A stretch of 64,000 bases of DNA from Streptomyces sp. NBC_01429. GTDB taxonomy: Bacteria > Actinomycetota > Actinomycetes > Streptomycetales > Streptomycetaceae. The position numbers and the translations under genes were made by a program. Every line of letters starts with the position of its first letter. Position 1 is the first letter of the stretch. The notes beneath the pieces are model-generated. The model did no database searches and was not told the DNA's origin. It worked only from the letters and a program-made list of their open reading frames with translations. The DNA is taken from contig NZ_CP109599.1 in assembly GCF_036231945.1 (NCBI RefSeq), positions 6,103,501 to 6,167,500 of the forward strand, given 5' to 3'. Shown piece by piece: positions 1 to 10,044 of the stretch.

Positions 1-1
1 C

Positions 2-409
2 ACCCGACAGGCCACCCGCTCCCGCCTCACCACCGACGCAGTCGTCCTCGCCACCGGCTACCGCGAACGCCCCCTCGACCGCATCCTCGCCGGACTCGAC
101 CCCTACATGCGCCGCGACAGCTCCACCCGCCCCCGCATCGACCAGCACCACCGGCTCCTGCTCGACCACAGCGTCACCGGCTCCGTCTACATCCAGAACG
201 GCGAACGCCACACCCACGGCGTCGGCGCACCCGACCTCGGACTCGCCGCCTGGCGCAGCGCCAGCATCCTCAACCACCTCACCGGCACCGAGCCCTACCC
301 CCTGCCCCGACGCACCGCCTTCACCAGCTTCGGCCTCGACGGACAGGACCGGACCGCCTCCGTACCCGCACCCAGAGACGGCCTGATCCCCCTCACCGAA
401 GTCCGCTGA
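2..409 (+). CDS. Lysine/ornithine N-hydroxylase family monooxygenase, C-terminal part
   Basis: This is the 3' end of a gene that begins before the window; the frame is open from base 2 and stops at 407-409. The visible 135 residues include DAVVLATGYRERP near the start, the ATGY signature that closes the NADPH-binding region of IucD/PvdA/SidA-type flavin monooxygenases. Near the end is HGVGAPDLGLAAWRSASILNHLTG, the conserved C-terminal helix region of the same family. These enzymes hydroxylate the side-chain amine of lysine, ornithine or a diamine with FAD, NADPH and O2 as the first step of hydroxamate siderophore synthesis. No siderophore synthetase is visible on the right side, so any cluster must lie to the left. 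The family call is firm; the substrate cannot be told from this fragment. Confidence 0.8.
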   Translation, partial: TRQATRSRLTTDAVVLATGYRERPLDRILAGLDPYMRRDSSTRPRIDQHHRLLLDHSVTGSVYIQNGERHTHGVGAPDLGLAAWRSASILNHLTGTEPYPLPRRTAFTSFGLDGQDRTASVPAPRDGLIPLTEVR

Positions 410-453
410 CCAGCCCCGAGACAAAACACCCACCGGGACCGGTCACACCAACC

Positions 454-2268
454 TCAGAACACCGGCGTACCGTCCCGCGTCAGCTTCCAGTCCACCGAAG
501 CGAACACCGACGGATCCACCGTCCCCGCCGCCTGCACCCACCCGATGATCGTGTTACGAATCTCGTCCGAATTAGCCCACAACTGCTGCGCAGCCGCGAT
601 CCCCGGGAAATTCCCGCCACCACTCGCCCGGTAATTGTTCACCGCCAGCACGAACTTCGCCGCCGGATCCAGCGCCTTCCCCTCGAACTCAAGATTCACG
701 ATCCGCGAACCCGCCGCCTTCGCGATATCGATCTCATACGTCAGACCCGACACCACGTCGTAGTTGTAATCCGGCGTACCATCCGCGTTCGTCAGCTTCG
801 CCGTATCCACCGGAGCACCCGAAGCCGTCCGCACGTAGTACTTCGCCGAATACTCCAGATACGCCTTGAGCTGCGCCCCCGTCACCAACCGCGCCTCAAG
901 CGTGTTCTCGAACGGATACAGCCCCGCCGCATCCTTGATCGTCACATTGCCCGCCGGAATCGCCGCCGTACGCGAGAAACACGACGCCTGCGACAGCACC
1001 GGCAGCGCCGCCCACTCGCCACCCGCCAGAGCCGCCTTCACCGTCTCCGTCTGCACATGGTTGATCAGATCGATGATCGGCTCGTCCTTCCACGGCGCGT
1101 CGACCGTGGACATCGCCACCGTCGACGTACCGATCACCTGATTCACATACGCCACCACCTTGCGATGCTCATCGCTCAGCAGCCCGGTGATCTTCTTGTC
1201 CTCCGCCACCGTGTTGGAGTTCAGCACCTTCGACGCGACCTTCTCGACCGTCCAGCCGCCCCGCTCCCACACCAGATCGAAGTCGAACAGCGTCAGCCGC
1301 TGCCCCCACTTCAACGGCTCGGACAGCACCACGTCCTTGCCGGTCTTCTTGTTGACCACCCGGCGCTCCGGGATCTCCACATGCGCGTGCCCGACCAGGA
1401 TCGCGTCGATCCCCGGCACTTGCTCGGCCACCAACGACGCCGCGTTCTCCACATACGGAAGCTGATCACCGTACGACGACGAACCGTCCGAACCCGAATG
1501 CGCCGAAACGATCACCACATCCGCACCCATGGAACGCAGCTTCGGCACCCACTTCGCCGCCTGCTCCTCCAGCCCCGGGAACGTCATCTTCCCCTGGACG
1601 TTCGCCTTGTCCCAGATCGCGATCCCCGGGTTCGTCAGCCCCAGAATCGCCACCTTCACATCACGCCCGAACGGCGTCCGCACCTTCTTGATCACATACG
1701 GGGCGAAGGCCGGCTTCAAGGTCTTCGCGTCCAGCACGTTGGCACCCAGCAGCGGGAAGCGACACTGCTCCTCGAACTTCCGCAGCACCGGAATGCCGTA
1801 GTTGAACTCGTGATTGCCCAGCGCCGCCGCGTCATAACCGATCGCGTTCATGGCCTGCGCCATCGGGTGCACGGGACCACGCTTCGCCGTGATCGGATCG
1901 ATCTTCGCGTAGTAGTACGAGAGCTGCGTGCCCTGGATCGTGTCACCCGCGTCGATCAGCAGCGTGTTGTGCCGGCCCTTCTCCTTACGGATCTTGTCGA
2001 CCAGCGTGGAGATCTTCGCGAGACCGACATCGTTGTGGGCCGCGTCGTCGAACTCCTTGTCCGTGAAGTAGTCCCAGTTGAAGACGTTGCCGTGCAGATC
2101 CGTCGTCCCCATCACCGTGAACGAGTACCGCTTCCGCGGACGTCCATGAACAGGCCCCTGACCCTGACCACGCCCGGTGGCCTCGGCGGGCGTGACCGCC
2201 CCCGCCAGCGCCGCCCCGGCACCGGCGGCAGCCGAGCTGCCCAGGAACGTCCTTCGATTCAGCGGCAT
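454..2268 (-). CDS. Tat-exported 5'-nucleotidase / 2',3'-cyclic phosphodiesterase (UshA family)
   Basis: A 604-residue secreted metallophosphoesterase that removes phosphate from extracellular nucleotides. The start ATG at 2268 is chosen over an upstream frame-matched ATG because AGGGAG lies at the right distance and the protein then begins MPLNRRTFLGSSAAAGAG, a twin-arginine signal. The N-terminal calcineurin-like domain carries the metal motifs TDLHGN, DAGDTIQGT, GNHEFNYG, SAHSGSD and GHAHVEIP. The C-terminal 5_nucleotid_C domain has the substrate loop with YPFENTL and NNYRASGGGNFPG. It is alone on its strand and divergent from the SIMPL-domain gene, with a 26-bp near-perfect palindrome between them. 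Phosphate control would be expected for such a scavenging enzyme, but I see no convincing PHO-box repeat. Confidence 0.88.
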   Translation of the reverse strand: MPLNRRTFLGSSAAAGAGAALAGAVTPAEATGRGQGQGPVHGRPRKRYSFTVMGTTDLHGNVFNWDYFTDKEFDDAAHNDVGLAKISTLVDKIRKEKGRHNTLLIDAGDTIQGTQLSYYYAKIDPITAKRGPVHPMAQAMNAIGYDAAALGNHEFNYGIPVLRKFEEQCRFPLLGANVLDAKTLKPAFAPYVIKKVRTPFGRDVKVAILGLTNPGIAIWDKANVQGKMTFPGLEEQAAKWVPKLRSMGADVVIVSAHSGSDGSSSYGDQLPYVENAASLVAEQVPGIDAILVGHAHVEIPERRVVNKKTGKDVVLSEPLKWGQRLTLFDFDLVWERGGWTVEKVASKVLNSNTVAEDKKITGLLSDEHRKVVAYVNQVIGTSTVAMSTVDAPWKDEPIIDLINHVQTETVKAALAGGEWAALPVLSQASCFSRTAAIPAGNVTIKDAAGLYPFENTLEARLVTGAQLKAYLEYSAKYYVRTASGAPVDTAKLTNADGTPDYNYDVVSGLTYEIDIAKAAGSRIVNLEFEGKALDPAAKFVLAVNNYRASGGGNFPGIAAAQQLWANSDEIRNTIIGWVQAAGTVDPSVFASVDWKLTRDGTPVF

Positions 2269-2405
2269 TTTCTTCTCCCTTTGATCCATCGCAAGACCAT
2301 CGCGCGACCGATCCATCGCACAACGCGCGTAGATTCTGGCTCAAACACACCTGACCGCAACACCCCCGCAGGGTTTCGATCAGATGACTGCCGATGGTCA
2401 CGACC

Positions 2406-2431
2406 CACTGTCGTACCCGGGTGCGACAGTG
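2406..2431. promoter_or_regulatory. 26-bp near-perfect palindrome in divergent intergenic region
   Basis: CACTGTCG and CGACAGTG are exact inverted copies flanking the 8-bp self-complementary core ACCCGGGT; only one symmetric base pair (T/G) breaks the 26-bp palindrome. It lies about 140 bp before the nucleotidase start and 55 bp before the SIMPL-gene start, where a dimeric repressor could cover either promoter. No T-run follows, so an operator is likelier than a terminator. The regulator is not identifiable. Confidence 0.55.
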
Positions 2432-2485
2432 TCCGTACAGAGCGTTCACCCGCAGACGCCCGGCCGTACGAAGGAGCACCCCTCC

Positions 2486-3199
2486 ATGACCAGCGACCCC
2501 GTCACCCCGCCCTACGGCACCCCCGAAACCCCCCGGGTCGCCGTCCGAGGCGAAGCACGACTCGAAGTCGACCCCGAACTCGCCCGCATCACCGTCACCG
2601 TCGGCGCACGCGGCACCGACCGCCGCGCCGCCCTCGACGACCTCACCCGGCGCAACGCACAGATCATCGCCCTGATCAAAAGCTACGGCGACACGATCGA
2701 AAAGCTGGAGACCGGATCCCTCTCCATCAGCCCGGAACTCACCAAACACGGCCGGGGCGAACGCGTCCGCGCCTACCACGGCCGGGTCCACCTCACCGTC
2801 GAGCTCACCGACTTCACCACCCTCGGCGAACTCACCACCCGCCTCGCCGACCACGAACTCACCCGCGTCGACGGCCCCTGGTGGTCCCTGCGCCCCGACT
2901 CCCCGGCCCACGCCACCGCCAGGCGCCAAGCCGTACGGGACGCCGTCCAGCGCGCCCGCGAATACGCCGAGGCACTCGACACCCGGCTCGCCGCCCTCGT
3001 CGAGCTGGCCGACCTCGGCGCCGAGAACGCCGGAGGCTACGGCGCGCCGGCCGTCCCCGGCGCCCTGCGCAGCCGGTCGGCGTACGGAGCGGCGGAACAG
3101 GACGAAGCGCCCCCGCTCGACCTCGAACCCCAACGACAGCAGGTCCATGCCCAGGTCAATGCGCGATTCACCATGGCCCCGCCACAACTGAACGGCTGA
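2486..3199 (+). CDS. SIMPL domain (DUF541) protein
   Basis: A 237-residue protein whose residues 15-230 fit the SIMPL/DUF541 family: an initial VAVRGEARLEVDPELARITVTVGARG strand region, a central R.HGRVHLTVELTDF-type segment and a conserved RAREYAEALDTRLAALVELAD helix. The ATG at 2486 is preceded by GAAGGAG, which rules out the longer frame-open extension upstream. Unlike many family members it has no signal peptide or membrane helix, so a cytoplasmic place is likely. The family's role is poorly defined (periplasmic/immunity-associated in some proteobacteria, oxidative-stress linked in others). It stands alone between the nucleotidase and pyk. Confidence 0.75.
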   Translation: MTSDPVTPPYGTPETPRVAVRGEARLEVDPELARITVTVGARGTDRRAALDDLTRRNAQIIALIKSYGDTIEKLETGSLSISPELTKHGRGERVRAYHGRVHLTVELTDFTTLGELTTRLADHELTRVDGPWWSLRPDSPAHATARRQAVRDAVQRAREYAEALDTRLAALVELADLGAENAGGYGAPAVPGALRSRSAYGAAEQDEAPPLDLEPQRQQVHAQVNARFTMAPPQLNG

Positions 3200-3320
3200 A
3201 ATGCTCAAAGGAGCGCCCTCGCGCACAATTCAACACTTGTCAATAACCCTTCACGCAAAGGACGTTGAGTAGTCATGCAGGGCCAATTACCTACCCGCCG
3301 GTAAGCTCTAGGCTCGAAAT

Positions 3321-4754
3321 ATGCGCCGAGCGAAGATCGTCTGCACCCTGGGGCCAGCCACCGACTCATACGACCAGATCAAAGCACTGGTCGAAGCCGG
3401 AATGGACGTAGCCCGCCTCAACCTCAGCCACGGCACCTACGCCGAACACGAGGAGCGCTACCACCGCGTACGCAAGGCAGCGGAAGAAACCGGCCGCAGC
3501 GTAGGAATCCTCGCCGACCTTCAAGGCCCGAAGATCCGCCTCGGCCGCTTCCACGAAGGCCCCGTACTCCTTGAACGCGGCGACGAATTCACCATCACCG
3601 TCGAACCCCACGACGGCGACCGCCACACCTGCTCCACCACCTACCAAGGACTCGCCGCCGACGTCACCACCGGCGAACGCATCCTCGTCGACGACGGCAA
3701 AGTCACCCTCGAAGTGACCTCCGTTGACGGCCCCCGCGTCCGCACCCTCGTCATCGAGGGCGGCATGGTCTCCGACCACAAGGGACTCAACCTCCCCGGC
3801 GTCTCCGTCTCCGTCCCCGCACTCTCCGAGAAGGACATCGACGACCTCCGCTGGGCCCTGCGCATCGGCGCCGACACCATCGCGCTCTCCTTCGTCCGCA
3901 GCGGCGCCGACATCAACGACGTCCACCGCGTCATGGACGAAGAACAGCGCCGGCTCCCTGTCATCGCCAAGATCGAAAAACCCCAGGCCGTCGAGAACAT
4001 CGACGACATCGTCGCCGCCTTCGACGGCATCATGGTCGCCCGCGGCGACCTCGGCGTCGAAATGCCCCTGGAACAAGTCCCGATCGTCCAGAAACGCGCC
4101 ATCAAACTCGCCAGGCGCAACGCGAAACCCGTCATTGTCGCCACCCAAATGCTCGACTCGATGATCGAGAACTCCCGCCCCACCCGCGCCGAAGCCTCCG
4201 ACGTCGCCAACGCCGTCATCGACGGCACCGACGCCGTCATGCTCTCCGGCGAAACCAGCGTCGGCAAATACCCCGTCGACACCGTCAAAACCATGAGCCG
4301 CATCGTGCGAGCCGCCGAAGAGGACATCCTCGCCAACGGCCTGCCACCCCTCACCGATAACAACAAACCCCGCACCCAAGGCGGCGCCGTCGCCCGCGCG
4401 GCAGCCGAAATGGGCGACTTCCTCGGCGCGAAATTCCTCGTCGCCTTCACCCAGTCCGGCGACACTGTCAAACGCCTCTCCCGCTACCGCTCACCCATCC
4501 CCCTCCTCGCCTTCACCCCCGACCCCGCCACCCGCGCCCAGCTCACCCTCACCTGGGGCGTCGAGGCGTTCCTGGGCCCGCACGTCGACTCCACCGACGC
4601 GATGGTCGACCAGGTCGACGAGCAACTCCTACGGATCGGCCGCTGCGCGAAGGGCGACATCGTCGTCATCACGGCGGGCTCCCCGCCGGGGGTCGCGGGC
4701 TCGACGAACCTGGTGCGGGTGCATCACATCGGCGAGGACGACAGTCCGAAGTAG
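3321..4754 (+). CDS. pyk: Pyruvate kinase
   Basis: A 477-residue, full-length pyruvate kinase converting phosphoenolpyruvate and ADP to pyruvate and ATP, the last step of glycolysis. Visible signatures are KIVCTLGPAT at the start, RLNLSHG, LADLQGPKIRLG at the B-domain entrance, IAKIEKPQAVENID with the catalytic lysine, the MVARGDLGVEMP metal/substrate loop and the VATQMLDSMIENSRPTRAEASDVANAV helix, followed by the C-terminal effector-binding domain. No clear Shine-Dalgarno precedes the ATG at 3321; TAAGCT and TAGGCT lie within 20 bases upstream, so a very short or absent leader is possible. Streptomyces usually carry two pyruvate kinases; gene order places this one in the locus next to the ANTAR regulator and liv operon. 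Confidence 0.95.
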   Translation: MRRAKIVCTLGPATDSYDQIKALVEAGMDVARLNLSHGTYAEHEERYHRVRKAAEETGRSVGILADLQGPKIRLGRFHEGPVLLERGDEFTITVEPHDGDRHTCSTTYQGLAADVTTGERILVDDGKVTLEVTSVDGPRVRTLVIEGGMVSDHKGLNLPGVSVSVPALSEKDIDDLRWALRIGADTIALSFVRSGADINDVHRVMDEEQRRLPVIAKIEKPQAVENIDDIVAAFDGIMVARGDLGVEMPLEQVPIVQKRAIKLARRNAKPVIVATQMLDSMIENSRPTRAEASDVANAVIDGTDAVMLSGETSVGKYPVDTVKTMSRIVRAAEEDILANGLPPLTDNNKPRTQGGAVARAAAEMGDFLGAKFLVAFTQSGDTVKRLSRYRSPIPLLAFTPDPATRAQLTLTWGVEAFLGPHVDSTDAMVDQVDEQLLRIGRCAKGDIVVITAGSPPGVAGSTNLVRVHHIGEDDSPK

Positions 4755-4768
4755 TGGGACGGGAGTGG

Positions 4769-5560
4769 TCAGTACTTGGGGCCGATGTGGGCCTCCATGA
4801 GGGCGACGGAAGCGCGTTTGGCGACGGAGACGTTTTCGACGGCGCGGCGCTGGTTGGCGGGCCTCCACTCGACACCGACCGCGTCGAGAGCGTCGGTGTG
4901 GAGGCGCAGGATGTCTGCGGAGACGTTGGAGAAGAAGTAGCGCGGGTATTCGTACCGCTTGCGTACACCGCTGACGGTCTTCTCGGTCCAGTTGGTGATC
5001 CGGCAGCCGTCGGAGTGGATCAGGCCGCGAATGAACGCCCATGGGTGCTGGTTAACGATTTCCTGTTGCCAGCCGACGAGTGCGATGGCCCTCTCGTGCT
5101 TCTTTCCCAGTCCGTGCTGGGGGAAGAGGCAGGTTAGGTGCTTGAAATAGACCTTGAGGTTCTGGCACCCCTTGCGGCGTAGGCGACACGTGGCGTTGTG
5201 GGGGAAGACGGCGCGGAGGGCGGCCTCTGCGACGTCTTGCAGTCCGGGCCACGCGTTGTCCATCGTGAGGAGCAGGCTCGGGACCTTGTGCTTCGCGTAG
5301 ACGCCGATGTAGCCATCACCGAGGTACAGGCCGAGCAGGTACGCGTAGGAGACTCTGTCGAGCGGCTGGTTGTCGCAGACGGGGCAGAGCAGTGAAGGGC
5401 GTGAAGCTACGCGTTCGCCACGCTTCCCGCGGTCTTCGTGGCGCCACCAACCGACCGTTCCCCGAGGGACGTTCAATCGCTCTGCTACAGCGCGATCGGT
5501 CATGCCGCGCCTCAATAGGGCGAGTGCTTCTTCGCGTACCGAAGGATGGTGCCGTTCCAT
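4769..5560 (-). CDS. LAGLIDADG-type endonuclease-like protein with N-terminal HTH
   Basis: A 263-residue protein. Residues 1-45 form a helix-turn-helix (SVREEALALLRRGMTDRAVAERLNVPRGTVGWWRHE) like the resolvase/Hin HTH. Then CPVCDNQP gives half a zinc site, and two LAGLIDADG-like motifs follow: YLLGLYLGDGYI at about residue 72 and FIRGLIHSDGCR at about 176, each ending in the acidic Asp. This is the pattern of a monomeric two-repeat homing endonuclease, free-standing here and not inside an intron or intein. It is convergent with pyk (14 bp apart) and lies directly downstream, on the same strand, of a peculiar tRNA and a tRNA-like remnant. Whether it still cuts DNA or works as a regulator cannot be decided from sequence. 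Confidence 0.72.
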   Translation of the reverse strand: MERHHPSVREEALALLRRGMTDRAVAERLNVPRGTVGWWRHEDRGKRGERVASRPSLLCPVCDNQPLDRVSYAYLLGLYLGDGYIGVYAKHKVPSLLLTMDNAWPGLQDVAEAALRAVFPHNATCRLRRKGCQNLKVYFKHLTCLFPQHGLGKKHERAIALVGWQQEIVNQHPWAFIRGLIHSDGCRITNWTEKTVSGVRKRYEYPRYFFSNVSADILRLHTDALDAVGVEWRPANQRRAVENVSVAKRASVALMEAHIGPKY

Positions 5561-5583
5561 GGCGCGAGCCTCGCTGGGGCATC

Positions 5584-5656
5584 AGCTCGACACGCGGAAT
5601 CGAACCCGTGTTCACCGTTTCGAGTGAAGATCGCCACTTGGGTGATCCACCTTGGA
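5584..5656 (-). pseudogene. Degenerate tRNA-like sequence
   Basis: On the minus strand this stretch has tRNA-like parts in normal order: a GATC/GATC stem around 5629-5647 at the D-arm place, a perfect 5-bp TTCAC/GTGAA stem at 5611-5628 but with an 8-base loop, and a T-arm-like segment at 5591-5610 with loop TTCGATT and stem broken by one unpaired G. The ends that should form the acceptor stem do not pair. It sits 13 bases from the intact-looking tRNA and between it and the endonuclease gene. Most likely a decayed tRNA, possibly a partial duplication of an integration target. Confidence 0.4.
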
Positions 5657-5669
5657 AACGAAGGGAGAG

Positions 5670-5742
5670 TGCCCCGAGTCGGATTCGAACCGACGCTGTA
5701 TGGGTTTTGAATCCATGGCCTCTACCGCTGGGCTACCGGGGC
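5670..5742 (-). tRNA. tRNA with CAA anticodon and short variable arm (Leu-CAA by anticodon)
   Basis: A complete 73-nt cloverleaf on the minus strand: acceptor GCCCCGG/TCGGGGC (7 bp with one G-U), a 3-bp D stem with GG in the loop, anticodon arm ATGGA-TTCAAAA-CCCAT (top pair A-C mismatched), 5-nt variable loop, perfect T stem GTCGG/CCGAC with loop TTCGAAT, and discriminator A. CCA is not encoded. The anticodon reads CAA, which decodes leucine UUG, yet leucine tRNAs of bacteria are class II with a long variable arm; this one is class I. It may be a minor, re-purposed or non-functional tRNA. The call of a tRNA is good; its amino acid is uncertain. Confidence 0.68.
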
Positions 5743-5842
5743 TCCTTCGAAACGAAGGAAGGCAAGGACCCTCCGTGCCCCAACCATACCGTAGCTAGGT
5801 AGGCTCATGGAGAGCAGCACCCTGCCCGAACAAGGAGCCCCC

Positions 5843-6508
5843 GTGACCGCCCCCGAGTCGCCCCAGCCCGTAGACGATGACGACAAGTCGCACGTCCCGC
5901 CGCTGACGACGCGAGTCGTCATCGCAGAGGACGAGGCGCTGATCCGCCTCGACCTCAAAGAGATGCTTGAGGAAGAGGGCTACTCGGTCGTCGGCGAGGC
6001 CGGTGACGGCGAGCGGGCCGTGGAGCTGGCGCGGGAGCACCGGCCGGATCTGGTGATCCTCGATGTGAAGATGCCGGTCCTGGACGGGATCTCCGCCGCC
6101 GAGAAGATCGCGGCGGAGTCCATCGCGCCCGTACTGATGCTCACCGCGTTCTCGCAGCGCGATCTGGTGGAGCGGGCGCGGGACGCCGGGGCGATGGCGT
6201 ATCTGGTGAAGCCGTTCAGCAAGAGCGACGTGGTGCCGGCCATCGAGATGGCTGTGTCGCGCTTCGCGGAGCTGCGGACGCTGGAGAAGGAGGTCGCGGA
6301 TCTGTCGCTGCGGCTGGAGACCCGGAAGCTGGTGGACCGGGCGAAGTCGGTGCTTCAGACGCAGTACGGGCTGACGGAGCCCGCCGCGTTCCGGTGGATC
6401 CAGAAGACGTCGATGGACCGGCGGATGTCGATGCAGCAGGTGGCCGAGGCGGTCATCGAGGACGCGGCGGAGAAGAAGAACAGCAAGGGCGGCGGCGGCC
6501 AGCCGTAG
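5843..6508 (+). CDS. ANTAR-domain response regulator (PdtaR type)
   Basis: A 221-residue two-component regulator. The receiver domain holds the acidic pair EDE, the phospho-acceptor in VILDVKMP, T in LTAFSQ and K in YLVKPFS. A coiled linker leads to the C-terminal ANTAR RNA-binding helices (LETRKLVDRAKSVLQTQYGLTEPAAFRWIQKTSMDRRMSMQQVAEAV). ANTAR proteins bind paired hairpins in mRNA leaders and prevent termination; the mycobacterial homologue is PdtaR, partnered by the PdtaS kinase. The GTG at 5843 is preferred because AAGGAG is five bases upstream; an in-frame ATG at 5807 has no ribosome site. No kinase gene is adjacent, so the partner must be encoded elsewhere. Confidence 0.9.
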   Translation: MTAPESPQPVDDDDKSHVPPLTTRVVIAEDEALIRLDLKEMLEEEGYSVVGEAGDGERAVELAREHRPDLVILDVKMPVLDGISAAEKIAAESIAPVLMLTAFSQRDLVERARDAGAMAYLVKPFSKSDVVPAIEMAVSRFAELRTLEKEVADLSLRLETRKLVDRAKSVLQTQYGLTEPAAFRWIQKTSMDRRMSMQQVAEAVIEDAAEKKNSKGGGGQP

Positions 6509-6522
6509 CGCGTCCGGGGATG

Positions 6523-6576
6523 ACGGAAGAGGCCCGGTGTACCGCGTACGTACGCGGTACACCGGGCCTCTTCCGT
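6523..6576. terminator. 54-bp perfect palindrome, bidirectional terminator
   Basis: Every one of the 27 bases from 6523 to 6549 is complementary to its mirror in 6550-6576, centred on GTACGTAC. It lies 15 bp after the response-regulator stop and 14 bp before the livF stop, so it can end both convergent transcripts as an extremely stable hairpin. There is no T-run, as is usual for Streptomyces terminators. Confidence 0.85.
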
Positions 6577-6590
6577 GTCGGGCCTGGGTG

Positions 6591-8238
<1,648 letters not shown>

Positions 8239-8242
<4 letters not shown>

Positions 8243-10044
8243 ACCCCCGCCTTGCTGAGGCCGATATCGCCCTTAGGCGTGTCTAGTTGGTCGGTTTCGT
8301 GGAATTCGAGCTGCTTCCTGCGGTCGGCGATGAGGCCCTCGGGGCGGAATCGCATGAGCAGGACGAGGGCGACGCCGAAGAGCAGCAGCTGGTAGTCCGA
8401 CATGAACTGGAGTTTGGCCGGGATGAGGTAGAGCAGTGAGGCGCCGATGAGGGGTCCGCTGACCGTGCCCATGCCGCCGAGGATGACGGCGGCGAGGAGG
8501 AAGGCGGAGTTGGGGGGTACGGCTTCGACGAACTTGAACTGGGTGGGGGTGACGGTGGTGGTCACGTGGGCCTGCACGGTGCCCGCCATGCCGGCGAGGG
8601 TGGCGCCGAGGGCGAAGGCGAGGAGCTTGAGCCGGAAGGCGTTGATGCCCATGGCGCGGGCGGCTGTCTCGTCCTCGCGGATGGCGACCCAGGCGCGGCC
8701 GATCCGGGATTGGTCGGAGCGGCGGAAGACGGTCACGACGATGATCGTGAAGAACAGCATCAGCAGGTAGTAGTTGGAGAACTTGCCGAGTTCGACGCCC
8801 AGGACGGTGTGGGATTCTCCGAGGTTGAAGCCGAAGATTTCCAGGTCCGGGATGTTCGGGATGCCGTTGGGGCCGTTGGTGACGTTGGGGCCCGAGGTGC
8901 CGTCCATGTTCTGCATGGCGATGCGGAAGATCTCGCCGAAGCCGAGGGTGACGATGGCGAGGTAGTCGCCGTGCAGCCGCAGGGTGGGTGCGCCGATGAC
9001 GATGCCGAAGACGAGTGAGGCCGCGGCGCCGGCGAGTACGGCGGCCCAGAAGGGCAGCTGGATGCCGATGGTGGAGGACGGCGAGCCGGAGACGAGGGCG
9101 GCGGTGTAGGCGCCGACGCCGAGGAAGGCGACGTATCCGAGGTCGAGGAGTCCGGCGAGGCCGACGACGACGTTGAGGCCGAGTGCGACGGTGGCGAAGA
9201 TGAGGATGTTCGCGCCGATGGTGGCGTAGGCGTCGTTGGTCTGGGTGAACGGGAAGGCGAAGGCGGCGACGAAGGCCGCGGTCACGGTGACGTTCTTGTG
9301 GGTGGCGGTGTAGCTCGCGAGGCGGCGGTTGAGGCCGGCGCGGGAGACGGCGGTGGCGCCGAAGCAGACCATCAGCATGAAGCCGATGAAGAGTTCCGCG
9401 TACTCGGTGTCGATGCCGTAGGTGAAGACGAAGAGTCCGAGGCCGAAGGAGATCGCGATGATCAGGATTTCGGCCCAGGAGGGGAGCGGTGCGGCCTGTC
9501 CGGGCACGGGGGCCTTGAAGGACTGGGTGAACCGCTTCCAGGGTGAGGTGGAGCTGTCGTCGTCGAGGGGGACGTCGCTGGGGAGTCCGAGGGCGGCGAC
9601 GAGGGTGAGGAGTGCGGTGATGGCGGCGATCCAGCCGCCGGGTTCGAGGTTGGCGAGTCCGCCGAGGTTCACCGCGATGGCGATGATCGCGTACCAGGTG
9701 GTGGCGAAGGTGCCGAGGGCGAAGAGGAGTATCGCGCTGTTCTTGCCGCCGGGGGTGAGCCAGCCGAGGCCGCGGATGCCGTAGGCGGAGAGGGTGAAGA
9801 CGAGGGTGAGGAGGGCGCCGGTGAGGGTGAGGACCTGGAGGCCGCCGGGGTAGCCGTTGACGGTGAGGTCGCCGGGGAATTCGGAGGTCCAGGTCCAGGC
9901 GAGGAAGGTGCTCGCGAGGGTGAGGAGGGCGCCGATGCCGGTGGCCGCGCGAGCGGTTGCGGGGGGCAGGGGGATGATCGCCGGCGTCTGGCGCGGGGCG
10001 GTCGGGGTGGTGGTCTGCTGTTCTGTGGTGGTCATGGGTGTCAC
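8239..10044 (-). CDS. livM: Branched-chain amino acid ABC transporter permease LivM, N-terminally extended
   Basis: A permease of about 600 residues. The C-terminal 320 residues are the LivM core with many membrane helices, including GLNVVVGLAGLLDLGYVAFLGVGAYTAAL and the EAA-like cytoplasmic loop GRAWVAIREDETAARAMGIN. The first 250 residues hold about six further hydrophobic segments absent from short LivM proteins, seen in the Streptomyces form. I prefer the GTG at 10044, which overlaps the livH stop by GTGA exactly as at the next two junctions; the ATG at 10035 is the alternative. Confidence 0.9.

Noticed and set aside
2440..2465. PHO box (GTTCACCCGCA unit) before the SIMPL gene
   Set aside because: Only one 7-bp half repeat is present; PhoP sites need at least two 11-bp units.
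1057..3246. Long plus-strand open frame (729 codons) opposite the 5'-nucleotidase
   Set aside because: It is His/Arg-rich, lacks any motif and mirrors the nucleotidase coding strand; a GC-bias shadow.
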